In this document: piece by piece, positions 1 through 6,589 of the stretch
Layout: each line of letters starts with the position of its first letter
How positions within the stretch are numbered: the first letter of the stretch is position 1
Source: Betaproteobacteria bacterium
Lineage (GTDB): Bacteria > Pseudomonadota > Gammaproteobacteria > Burkholderiales > SG8-39
Assembly (NCBI GenBank): GCA_029865405.1
Contig: JAOUGZ010000037.1
Coordinates: 1-11,975 of the forward strand
Reading direction: 5' to 3'
DNA length: 11,975 bases
Notes under the pieces: generated by a model
What the model was told of the DNA's origin: nothing
The model's input: only the letters and a program-made list of their open reading frames with translations
Database searches by the model: none
Program-made: the position numbers and the translations under genes

Positions 1-382
1 TGTCGGGCGCGTGCTCAACCGCCTCGGCATCGAGGGCCAGATCGAGGGCGGCATCGTCATGGGGCAAGGCTACGCCCTCACCGAGAACCTGATGGTCGAG
101 GCTGGCGTGGTGCGCAACCCGAGCTTCCGCGACTACAAGCTGGTCACCGCGCCGGAAGTCCCGGAAATGGACGTCAGCTTCGTCGAGACCATGGACGGCG
201 AGGGCCCGCAGGGCGCGAAAGGCGTGGGCGAGGCGCCGGCGATCTGCATCGCCGCGGCGGTGGCGAACGCTATCTACAACGCCACCGGAACGCGCATCAC
301 CGCGCTGCCCTTCACGCCCGAGAACGTGTACCGGGCGCTGCACGGTGCGGCGAAGCCGCCGGTCTGGAGCGCCGCGGCTTGA
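1..382 (+). CDS. Xanthine dehydrogenase/aldehyde oxidase family molybdopterin-binding subunit, C-terminal end (partial)
   Basis: The reading frame is open from the left edge (first full codon at base 2) to TGA at 380-382, so only the last 126 or so residues are seen. They match the end of the large molybdenum-cofactor subunit of the xanthine dehydrogenase/CoxL/hydroxybenzoyl-CoA reductase family: a glycine-rich stretch ([16 protein letters not shown]), then [13 protein letters not shown], followed by the closing helix and a [13 protein letters not shown] tail. The glutamate of GVGE (codon 230-232) aligns with the catalytic base that is conserved in these hydroxylases. Such enzymes hydroxylate N-heterocycles, aldehydes or, in one branch, reduce an aryl-CoA; the substrate cannot be decided from this fragment. 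The small FAD and 2Fe-2S subunits, if present, lie outside the window. Its stop overlaps the start of the CoA-transferase, so the two are probably co-transcribed and translationally coupled. The family call is firm; the substrate is unknown. Confidence 0.9.
   Translation, partial: VGRVLNRLGIEGQIEGGIVMGQGYALTENLMVEAGVVRNPSFRDYKLVTAPEVPEMDVSFVETMDGEGPQGAKGVGEAPAICIAAAVANAIYNATGTRITALPFTPENVYRALHGAAKPPVWSAAA
366..369 (+). promoter_or_regulatory. Ribosome binding site for the CoA-transferase TTG start
   Basis: GGAG lies 9 bases before TTG at 379, inside the end of the preceding gene. It supports the TTG start, since no in-frame ATG lies near the expected N-terminus of the protein. Confidence 0.6.
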
Positions 383-1572
383 GGAAGCGCACGGTCCTCA
401 GCCTCGAGCAGGCGCTCTCGATGCCCTACGCCACGCTGCGCTTCGTGCAACTCGGCTGGCGCGTGATCCGCATCGAGGCCCTGGGCGCGGGCCGGGGACT
501 GCCGGGGGACCCCAACCGCTATATCGGCAAGCGCGTGGCGGACGAGGACCGGCGCAGCTACTTCGTCGCGCCCAACGTCGGCAAGGAAGCGATCGCGCTC
601 AACCTGAAGAGCGCCGAGGGGCGCGCAGTGCTCAAGCGCCTGGTGCGCGCGCTCGATGCAGACGTGTTCTGCTGCAACACCGTGCCCGAGCGCTATGTGC
701 CGCTCGGCATCGACTACGCGACGCTGTCGGCGGTCAAGCCCGACCTCATCTGGGCGGGCATCTCGGCGCTGGGCCCCGAGTATCCAGAGGTTCCGGGCTA
801 CGACCCGGTGATCCAGGCCATGGCCGGCTACGTCGAGCTGACCGGCGAGCCGGAGGGCACGCCGGTGCTTTGCGGGGTACCGGTGATCGACCTGAAGGCG
901 GGCGACGAGGTATACGCGAACGTGATGCTCGCGCTCGCCGAGCGCGCCGAGAGCGGCCGCGGCGCCGAGATCCACGTCTCCATGCTGCAAGCGGCGGCCT
1001 CCTGGTTGATCACCACGCTGCCGCTGGTGGACTTCGATTGCGAGCCCTGGGAGATCGCGCGCGCGGGCAACGAGCACCGCAAGTTCGTGCCGACCAACGT
1101 CTACCCGGCGCGCGACGGCCTGTTCTACATGGCGATCGGCAGCGACGTGCAGTGGCGGCGCCTCACCGCGCTGCCGCGCTTTGCCGCGCTCGGCGTCCAG
1201 GCGCGTGAGACCAACGAGGGCCGCACGCAAGACCGGCAGAACCTGCAGCGCGACATCGCCGCGCTCACCGCCGCGCTGGGCGTCGACGAGATCATGGCGG
1301 ACCTGCGCGCGGCGGGCATTCCGCATTCGCGCATCAACGGCGTGGCCGCGGTGCGCGAGCTCGCGGCGCTGCGCGGGCGCTTCACCGCCACCGCAATGCC
1401 GGACGGCAAGCGCGTGCGTTTGCCGCCGATGGCGGTGGACCGCGCGGGCGCGGTGCGCGAGTTCCGCTTTCCGCCGAAATACGGGGAGCACACCCGCCCG
1501 GTGCTGCGCGAGGCCGGCTTCGACGAAGCACAGTGCCGCGCGCTCGCGGCTTCGGGAGTGATACCCGGTTGA
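379..1572 (+). CDS. CaiB/BaiF (family III) CoA-transferase
   Basis: The product is 397 residues, the usual size for family III CoA-transferases, which move CoA between an acyl-CoA donor and a carboxylic acid acceptor in the cytoplasm. The N-terminus ([17 protein letters not shown], ending in VIRIEA) fits the family's opening Rossmann-like region, and NLKSAEGR (about 75-82) is the common DLKSPEGR element. The [18 protein letters not shown] block leads to D171 in VPVIDLKAG, which aligns with the aspartate that forms the acyl-enzyme anhydride (Asp169 in formyl-CoA transferase). The family's ENFxPG element is altered here to CNTVPE (99-104). The start is TTG, overlapping the previous stop as TTGA, with GGAG 9 bases upstream. 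Co-directional coupling to a molybdenum hydroxylase suggests CoA activation or transfer on the same pathway's substrate or product; that is inference. The specific acid is unknown. Confidence 0.88.
   Translation: MRKRTVLSLEQALSMPYATLRFVQLGWRVIRIEALGAGRGLPGDPNRYIGKRVADEDRRSYFVAPNVGKEAIALNLKSAEGRAVLKRLVRALDADVFCCNTVPERYVPLGIDYATLSAVKPDLIWAGISALGPEYPEVPGYDPVIQAMAGYVELTGEPEGTPVLCGVPVIDLKAGDEVYANVMLALAERAESGRGAEIHVSMLQAAASWLITTLPLVDFDCEPWEIARAGNEHRKFVPTNVYPARDGLFYMAIGSDVQWRRLTALPRFAALGVQARETNEGRTQDRQNLQRDIAALTAALGVDEIMADLRAAGIPHSRINGVAAVRELAALRGRFTATAMPDGKRVRLPPMAVDRAGAVREFRFPPKYGEHTRPVLREAGFDEAQCRALAASGVIPG
1554..1558 (+). promoter_or_regulatory. Ribosome binding site for the nnrS TTG start
   Basis: GGGAG ends 10 bases before TTG at 1569. 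It favours this start over the GTG at 1533, which would overlap the CoA-transferase gene by 40 bases. Confidence 0.5.
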
Positions 1573-2723
1573 GCGCCGGCGCGGTGTGGTCGAGCGGCTT
1601 TCGGCCGTTCTTCCTGGCGGCGGCGGTGTACGGACCCCTCGCCCTCGCGCTGTGGCTGGCGGCGAGGTACTTAGGCTGGCCGCCATACTCCAGCAATTCT
1701 CTGTGGCACGCCCACGAGATGCTGTTCGGATTCGCCGCGGCGCTGGTCTGCGGTGTGCTGCTGACCGCGCTGCCGAGCTGGTCCGGCGCGGCGGAGCTGC
1801 GCGGCCCGCCGTTGGCGCTGCTCGCGGCACTCTGGCTCGCCGGGCGCTTGGCGGTGCAGGGCGCGGGATGGATCCCGCTTGCGGTGGCGATGATCCTCGA
1901 CAGCGCGCTGCTGCCGGTGCTGGCGGTGATGCTCTACTGGACGATCGGCCCGGCGCGCCGGCAGCTCTTCTGGTGGACGCTGCCGCCGCTCGCCGCGTTT
2001 GCCGGCGCGAACATTGCTTTCCATGTCGCGCTGGGCCGCGGCGCCGAGGCCGAGGCGGGCTGGGCGCTGATGCTCGGCGTTCACGCGCTTGCGTTCCTGT
2101 TCACGCTGTATGGAGGCTTGTTCATTCCGGCGTTCACGCGGCGATGGCTGCAGCAACGCGGCGAGCCCGCAGCGGCGATCCTGATGCCGCTCGAATACGC
2201 CACGGCGCTGGCCATGGTGGTCTTTGCCTGCGCCGACCTGCTCGGCGCGCCGCGCGACTGGATGGTCGCCGCCGCGCTCGGCGCGGCGGCGGTGCACGCC
2301 TGGCGCTTCGCGCGCTGGCGCGGCTGGCGCACGGCGGGTGAGCCGCTGCTTTGGTGCATCCACCTCGGCTACGCGTGGCTCATCGCGGCGCTGATTCTGC
2401 GCGCGCTCGCCGAATGGATACCCTGGGTGCCTCGCGACGCCTGGATCCATGCTTTCACTCTCGGCGCGTACGGCATGCTGAAGATCGGCTTGATGACGCG
2501 TGTGGCGTTGCGCCACACCGGCCGGCCGCTGCAGGCGTCGCGGCCGATGCAGGCGGCGTTCCTGCTGGTGCTGGGGGCGGCGCTGCTGCGGCTGGCTTAT
2601 TCGGTGCACGAGCCTGGCGAATGGGCGCTCGCCGCCTCGGCAATCATGTGGAGCGCCGCGTTCGTCGTCTATCTCGCGCTGCACGGCCCGATGCTGCTGC
2701 GCCCGAGCCTGGCGCGCCATTGA
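1569..2723 (+). CDS. nnrS: NnrS family haem/copper membrane protein
   Basis: With the TTG start at 1569 the product is 384 residues and very hydrophobic, with about 12 likely membrane spans. The family signatures are clear: FRPFFLAAA near the N-terminus (11-19), [22 protein letters not shown] (46-67 region; H47 and H49 are candidate metal ligands), [12 protein letters not shown] with H294, and LRHTGRPL with H316. NnrS proteins are inner-membrane haem- and copper-containing proteins linked to nitric oxide stress in denitrifiers and pathogens; their biochemical activity is not settled. The start overlaps the CoA-transferase stop as TTGA, and GGGAG precedes it, so it appears to be the last gene of the left operon. 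No FNR/NnrR-type box is visible before it. GTG at 1533 or GTG at 1584 are other possible starts. The association with a molybdenum hydroxylase and CoA-transferase, rather than denitrification genes, is notable. Confidence 0.9.
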   Translation: MSAGAVWSSGFRPFFLAAAVYGPLALALWLAARYLGWPPYSSNSLWHAHEMLFGFAAALVCGVLLTALPSWSGAAELRGPPLALLAALWLAGRLAVQGAGWIPLAVAMILDSALLPVLAVMLYWTIGPARRQLFWWTLPPLAAFAGANIAFHVALGRGAEAEAGWALMLGVHALAFLFTLYGGLFIPAFTRRWLQQRGEPAAAILMPLEYATALAMVVFACADLLGAPRDWMVAAALGAAAVHAWRFARWRGWRTAGEPLLWCIHLGYAWLIAALILRALAEWIPWVPRDAWIHAFTLGAYGMLKIGLMTRVALRHTGRPLQASRPMQAAFLLVLGAALLRLAYSVHEPGEWALAASAIMWSAAFVVYLALHGPMLLRPSLARH

Positions 2724-2736
2724 GCGCTGCCGCGCC

Positions 2737-3228
2737 TCAGGCGAGGTGGGCCAGCGGCAGCGCGGTGGTTTCCTTGATGCGCTCGAGCACGAAGTTCGTG
2801 CGGATGTCGATCACGCCGGGCTGCTTCAGGAGCCGGTCCATGATGAAGCTCGAGTAGTGCTCCAAATCCTCGACCTGCACGCGCATCAGGTAGTCCATGT
2901 CACCGGTCATGGAGAAGCAGGCAATGACCTCGGGCCAGCTTTCCACCGCACGCGCGAACTGCTCCACCGGCATCTTGCCGCGCTTTTCCAGCTTCACCGT
3001 GACGTAGGCGAGGAGCTCGAGCCCCACCGCCCGCGGCTCGAGCAGCGCCGCGTAGCCGCGAATGACGCCCGCGCGCTCCAGCGCGCGCACGCGGCGCAGG
3101 CAGGGCGAAGGCGAAAGCGCGACACGCTCGGCAAGCTGCTGGTTGGTCAGCCGGCCGTCGGCCTGCAACTCCTGCAGGATGCGCCGATCGGTGCGGTCCA
3201 GTGACGCGTTTCGCTTGACGGTTGGCAT
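2737..3228 (-). CDS. Lrp/AsnC family transcriptional regulator, probable regulator of iorAB
   Basis: This is a full-length 163-residue member of the feast/famine (Lrp/AsnC) family. Residues about 11-55 form the winged helix-turn-helix (LDRTDRRILQELQADGR, then LTNQQLAERVALSPSPCLRRV as turn and recognition helix), and about 70-157 form the RAM effector-binding domain with the GDMDYLM signature (109-115). Such proteins assemble as dimers to octamers and sense amino acids. It is transcribed divergently from iorA across a 96-base gap, the usual arrangement for a local Lrp-type regulator, so control of IorAB by an aromatic amino acid or its keto acid is the simplest reading (inference). The ATG at 3228-3226 lies inside a candidate operator element, which suggests autoregulation. 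No Shine-Dalgarno sequence is visible before it. It converges on nnrS with only 13 bases between the stops. Confidence 0.93.
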   Translation of the reverse strand: MPTVKRNASLDRTDRRILQELQADGRLTNQQLAERVALSPSPCLRRVRALERAGVIRGYAALLEPRAVGLELLAYVTVKLEKRGKMPVEQFARAVESWPEVIACFSMTGDMDYLMRVQVEDLEHYSSFIMDRLLKQPGVIDIRTNFVLERIKETTALPLAHLA

Positions 3229-3278
3229 AATATTGCGTGAGTCTGCATAAAAAGGCCATGAAACGCAACTTTATTGCC
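3224..3278. promoter_or_regulatory. Candidate Lrp-type operator array between lrp-like gene and iorA
   Basis: Three short dyads of the form GC-(AT-rich core)-GC lie at 3224-3236 (GGCATAATATTGC), 3245-3257 (GCATAAAAAGGCC) and 3265-3278 (GCAACTTTATTGCC). Their centres are about 21 bases apart, close to two DNA turns. The outer two are also inverted copies of each other: GGCA-TAA--TTGCGT reads on the + strand from 3224 to 3238 and on the - strand from 3278 to 3263, with about 13 of 15 positions matching when one base gap is allowed. Phased, AT-cored dyads between a divergent Lrp/AsnC gene and its target are what this family binds. Binding itself is inference. Confidence 0.5.
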
Positions 3279-3313
3279 GATTCCGAGGCATAGACTCCCT
3301 GGGAGAGCCTTTC

Positions 3314-3319
3314 GGGAGG
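3314..3319 (+). promoter_or_regulatory. Strong ribosome binding site of iorA
   Basis: GGGAGG stands 5 bases before ATG at 3325 and fixes this start. An upstream in-frame TTG at 3274 would place the start inside the operator region without such a site. Confidence 0.8.
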
Positions 3320-3324
3320 TGGAC

Positions 3325-5172
3325 ATGGGCGCTGTGCTGCAAGCCGCGCTGGACGCACCGGCGAAGCGCGATTTCCTGTCGGGCAACGAGGCCGTGGCGC
3401 GCGCCGCCTGGGAGGCTGGCGTGGAAGTCGCCGCCGCGTATCCCGGAACCCCCTCGACCGAGATCCTGCAGGCGCTCGCCGGGCTGCCGGGCGTGTACGC
3501 CGAGTGGTCGACCAACGAGAAGGTGGCGTTGGAAGTGGTGCTCGGCGCCTCGATGACCGGGCGGCGCGCGCTCACGGCGCTGAAGCACGTGGGCCTGAAC
3601 GTCGCCGCGGACTCGCTCATGACGATGGGTCTGGTGGGGGTCAAGGCCGGGCTGGTGATCGCGGTGTCGGACGACATCGGCTTTTCCTCCTCGCAGAACG
3701 AACAGGACTCGCGCTACTGGGGGCGGTTCGTGCACCTGCCGGTTTTCGAGCCGGCCGACGCCGCCGAGGCCTACGCCATGACGCGTGAGGCGTTCGTGCT
3801 GTCCGAGCGCCACGAGGTGCCGGTCCTGCTGCGGCTGACGACGCGCGTCTCGCACGTCAAGCGCACGTTGCGCACGGGCGAGCGCGAGGCGCCGGACCCG
3901 GCGCGGCACGGCTACCGGCGTGACGTCCAGCGCTGGATCATCACCCCGAATCATGTCGGCAAGCGCCTGCAACTGCGCGCGCAGCGCGACGCGGCGCTGG
4001 CCGCGGAAACGGCGAGCTCGCGCTGGAACGTGCTCGAGCCGGGGGCCGATCGCGCCGTCGGGTTCGTCGTCTCCGGTCCGGCCTATCACGCCGTGCGCGA
4101 GGCGTTTCCGCAGGCGCCGGTGCTCAAGCTGGGCTTCTCGCACCCGCTGCCGGTCGCGCTCGCGCATCGGCTGGCTGCCGCCGCGGAGCGGATCCTCGTG
4201 GTGGAGGAGAGCGAACCGATCGCGGAAACCGAATTGAAGGCGGCGGGCCTCGCGGTGCACGGCAAGGACGTACTGCCCTTGCAGGGCGAGATGACCGCGC
4301 CGCTGATCGAGCAGGCGGTCGCGCGGCTGCTGGGCCGCACGTCGACGGACGATGCGGCAATGCCCAGGGCGCAGCGCGTGTTCCCACGCCCGCCCACGCT
4401 ATGCGCCGGTTGCCCGTACATGGGCGTGTATTTCTGGCTCGGGCATCTCAAGGACACGATCATCTGCGGCGACATCGGCTGCTACACGCTCGGCTGCGGC
4501 GAGCCCTGGAACGCCATGGACAGCATCATCTCGATGGGCGCCTCGCTCGGCGTGGCGCACGGCATGGCGAAGGCCTTCGACGGCGATGCCGCGCGCAAGC
4601 CGGTCCTCGCGGTGATCGGCGATTCGACCTTCCTGCATTCCGGCATGTCCGCGCTCGCCAACATCACGTACCAGGGCGGCAACGTGACCGTGCTGCTGCT
4701 CGACAATCGCGCCACCGCGATGACGGGCGGGCAGGACAACCCCGGCACCGGTCACCGGCTCGACGGGGCCGAGGCGCCGCGGCTCGATTTCGCCAAGCTG
4801 GTGGCGGCGCTCGGCGTGCGCCCGGAGCGCATTCGCGTGGTCGACCCCTATGAGCTGCCGACGTTCTTCAAGGTGCTGCGCGACGAGATGAAGGCACCGG
4901 AGCCCTCGGTGATCGTCACGACCCGGCCGTGCGTGCTGTCGCGCGATTTCGAGCGCCGGCGGCCGCTCGCGGTGCACGAAGAGCAGTGCAACGGCTGCGC
5001 GCGCTGCCTCGACGTCGGCTGCCCCGCGATCACCGTCACGCGCCGGGAGCAGCAAGAACGCGCGAACGGCAACGTGGCGGACCTGGCGTGGGTGCGCATC
5101 GAGCGCGCGATGTGCACGGGCTGCGACCTGTGCGCGAAAGCCTGCGCGCGCGGCGCCATCGTGCCCGCATGA
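3325..5172 (+). CDS. iorA: Indolepyruvate:ferredoxin oxidoreductase, alpha subunit
   Basis: The 615-residue product is the thiamine-diphosphate and Fe-S subunit that decarboxylates indolepyruvate and other arylpyruvates to arylacetyl-CoA, reducing ferredoxin. The N-terminal pyrimidine-binding domain shows NEAVARAAWEAGVEVAAAYPGTPSTE (about 21-46) and ALKHVGLN (85-92). After a middle domain comes the C-terminal TPP domain: LCAGCPYMG (359-367), GDIGCYTLG (382-390) and the cofactor motif GDS (432-434) with N461. The tail is a two-cluster ferredoxin domain with C555, C558, C561, C566 and C597, C600, C603, C607, each set able to bind a 4Fe-4S cluster. The protein is in the normal size range of the two-subunit type and is not the large fused form found in many proteobacteria. 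iorB follows with an ATGA overlap, so the subunits are translationally coupled. Preference among arylpyruvates (indole, phenyl, hydroxyphenyl) cannot be read from sequence. Confidence 0.95.
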   Translation: MGAVLQAALDAPAKRDFLSGNEAVARAAWEAGVEVAAAYPGTPSTEILQALAGLPGVYAEWSTNEKVALEVVLGASMTGRRALTALKHVGLNVAADSLMTMGLVGVKAGLVIAVSDDIGFSSSQNEQDSRYWGRFVHLPVFEPADAAEAYAMTREAFVLSERHEVPVLLRLTTRVSHVKRTLRTGEREAPDPARHGYRRDVQRWIITPNHVGKRLQLRAQRDAALAAETASSRWNVLEPGADRAVGFVVSGPAYHAVREAFPQAPVLKLGFSHPLPVALAHRLAAAAERILVVEESEPIAETELKAAGLAVHGKDVLPLQGEMTAPLIEQAVARLLGRTSTDDAAMPRAQRVFPRPPTLCAGCPYMGVYFWLGHLKDTIICGDIGCYTLGCGEPWNAMDSIISMGASLGVAHGMAKAFDGDAARKPVLAVIGDSTFLHSGMSALANITYQGGNVTVLLLDNRATAMTGGQDNPGTGHRLDGAEAPRLDFAKLVAALGVRPERIRVVDPYELPTFFKVLRDEMKAPEPSVIVTTRPCVLSRDFERRRPLAVHEEQCNGCARCLDVGCPAITVTRREQQERANGNVADLAWVRIERAMCTGCDLCAKACARGAIVPA

Positions 5173-5798
5173 GCACCGAGATTCTCGTCGTCGGCATCGG
5201 CGGGCAGGGTGTGATGACCGCCGCCGAGGCCATCGCGCGCGCCGCGCTCGAAGCGGGCTTCGAGGCGAGCAAGACCGAGGTCGCGGGCATGTCGCAGCGC
5301 GGCGGCGTGGTCTGCTCGCAGGTGCGCATCGGCGAGCACGTCGAGGCGAGCGAGATCCGCCCCGGCACGGCGCACCTGCTGATCGCCTTCGAAGCGGCGG
5401 AGGGGCTGCGCTGGAGCCACTTCCTCGCGCCCGAAGGCTGGGCGCTGGTCGATTCCTGGCGCGCAGTGCCGCCCATCGTGTCCTCGGGCGTGCACAAGTA
5501 CCCGGAGGACCCCGCCGCACAGCTGCGCACGGCGGGCCTGCAGGTGCGCGAAATCGCGGCGCGCGATTCCGCAGAGCGCCTCGGCGATGCGCGGCTCGCC
5601 AACAGCGTGATGCTCGGCGCGGCGGCTGCGCTGCTGCCGATTCCGCTGCAGGTCTTGCGCGATCAGGTGCTGCGCCGCTTCGGCGGCCGCGAGCTCGGGG
5701 CGCGCAACGCGGCCGCGTTCGACGCCGGCCGCGGCCTGGCGGCCCAGGCACACGGTCACTCGACGTACAGGTGCAGCGCGCCGTCGAGGCCGGCATAG
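5169..5798 (+). CDS. iorB: Indolepyruvate:ferredoxin oxidoreductase, beta subunit
   Basis: This 209-residue protein is the gamma-type (POR-gamma fold) partner of IorA; together they form the arylpyruvate oxidoreductase. Signatures are GIGGQGV (9-15), EVAGMSQRGG (37-46), the RPGTAHLLIAFEAAEGLR segment (64-81) and NSVMLGAAAA (145-154), all typical of IorB. The ATG overlaps the iorA stop as ATGA; no Shine-Dalgarno sequence is visible, which fits coupling to iorA translation. The family core seems to end near residue 190 (NAAAFDAGRGLAAQA); the last 14 residues or so are encoded by DNA that is also the end of serB on the other strand. The tail HGHSTYRCSAPSRPA therefore looks like a read-out of antisense serB sequence and may be a recent C-terminal extension (inference). 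Confidence 0.93.
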   Translation: MSTEILVVGIGGQGVMTAAEAIARAALEAGFEASKTEVAGMSQRGGVVCSQVRIGEHVEASEIRPGTAHLLIAFEAAEGLRWSHFLAPEGWALVDSWRAVPPIVSSGVHKYPEDPAAQLRTAGLQVREIAARDSAERLGDARLANSVMLGAAAALLPIPLQVLRDQVLRRFGGRELGARNAAAFDAGRGLAAQAHGHSTYRCSAPSRPA

Positions 5799-6589
5799 TC
5801 GAGCACGTGCGTCGCGCGCTCGCGCACCGCGGGCTTGGCGCGGTAGGCGACCGAGATGCCCGCCTCGGCCATCATGGGGATGTCGTTCGCGCCGTCGCCG
5901 ATCGCCAGTACCTGCTCGCGCCGCAAGCCGAGCCGATGCATCGCCTCGCGCAGCTTCGTCGCCTTGGCATCGCCATCGACGATCGGGCCGAGCACGCGCC
6001 CGGTCAGCCGCCCGCGCTCGATCTCGAGCACGTTGGACAGCACCTCGTCGATGCCGAGCCGTTGCCGCAGCCAGGCGGTGAAGAAATTGAAGCCGCCGGA
6101 CACGAGCAGGGTGTGGATGCCGCGCTCGCGGCAGCGGCGCACCAGCGCCTCGGCGCCGGGCGAGAGGTGCATGCGCTGCTCGCAGATCCGCTCGAGCGCG
6201 GTTTCCTCGAGCCCGGCGAGCGCCGCGACGCGCCGCCGCAGAGACTCGGGGTAGTCGATCTCGCCGCGCATTGCCTGCGCGGTGATGGAGGCGATGCGCT
6301 CGCGGATGCCGAGCATGTCGCCCATCTCGTCGATGCTCTCGATGGTGACGAGCGTGGAATCCATGTCCATCGCCACGAGGCGCAGGTCGTCCAGCCGCCG
6401 CGCGTCCGGCACCCAGGCAAAGTCGAGACCGCGCTGCGCGCACCAGGGCTGCACCGGGGGCTGCTCGGCGGCGCGCGTCAGCCGCCAGGCGCCCGGGCCG
6501 AGCGCGACCACGTGGTTCGCGCCGGTGAGCGCGACGATCTCGCCGATCGCGTCGTTCGAGAGGGCGGCGCCCTGCAATACGAGGTTCAC
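5756..6589 (-). CDS. serB: Phosphoserine phosphatase
   Basis: The 277-residue product is a HAD-superfamily phosphatase that makes L-serine from O-phosphoserine, the last step of serine biosynthesis. HAD motif I is DMDSTLVTIESIDEMGD, with nucleophile D75 and general acid D77; motif II is S164 in LLVSGGFNFF; motif III is K209 in DGDAKATKL, followed by motif IV GDGANDIPMM with D232 and D236. An N-terminal region of about 70 residues precedes the catalytic domain, as is common for proteobacterial SerB, and is shorter than in the E. coli enzyme. The start is GTG at 6589-6587, overlapping the mfd stop as GTGA; no good ribosome site is seen, so translation probably depends on mfd. Its 3' end overlaps iorB by 43 bases on the opposite strand. 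Confidence 0.95.
   Translation of the reverse strand: MNLVLQGAALSNDAIGEIVALTGANHVVALGPGAWRLTRAAEQPPVQPWCAQRGLDFAWVPDARRLDDLRLVAMDMDSTLVTIESIDEMGDMLGIRERIASITAQAMRGEIDYPESLRRRVAALAGLEETALERICEQRMHLSPGAEALVRRCRERGIHTLLVSGGFNFFTAWLRQRLGIDEVLSNVLEIERGRLTGRVLGPIVDGDAKATKLREAMHRLGLRREQVLAIGDGANDIPMMAEAGISVAYRAKPAVRERATHVLDYAGLDGALHLYVE

Noticed and set aside
1533..1568. GTG start for nnrS at 1533
   Set aside because: It would overlap the CoA-transferase by 40 bases and add residues not typical of NnrS; TTG 1569 has GGGAG and the same TTGA junction as the gene before.
2733..2743. CGCCT-C-AGGCG palindrome at the nnrS/Lrp convergence as a terminator
   Set aside because: The loop would be one base (or the stem only 3 bp) and no T-run follows on either strand. 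I see no convincing intrinsic terminator anywhere in the window.
3263..3279. Sigma-54 promoter for the Lrp-like gene (GGCA-N6-TTGC on the - strand, correct GG-to-GC spacing)
   Set aside because: The core spacing fits, but the flanking consensus bases do not. The same bases form part of the phased dyad array, the similar + strand element at 3224-3236 has a spacing one base too short, and no enhancer site is seen. Kept only as a weak alternative.
3274..3324. Earlier TTG start for iorA
   Set aside because: It lacks a ribosome site and lies in the regulatory region, while ATG 3325 has GGGAGG at 5 bases.
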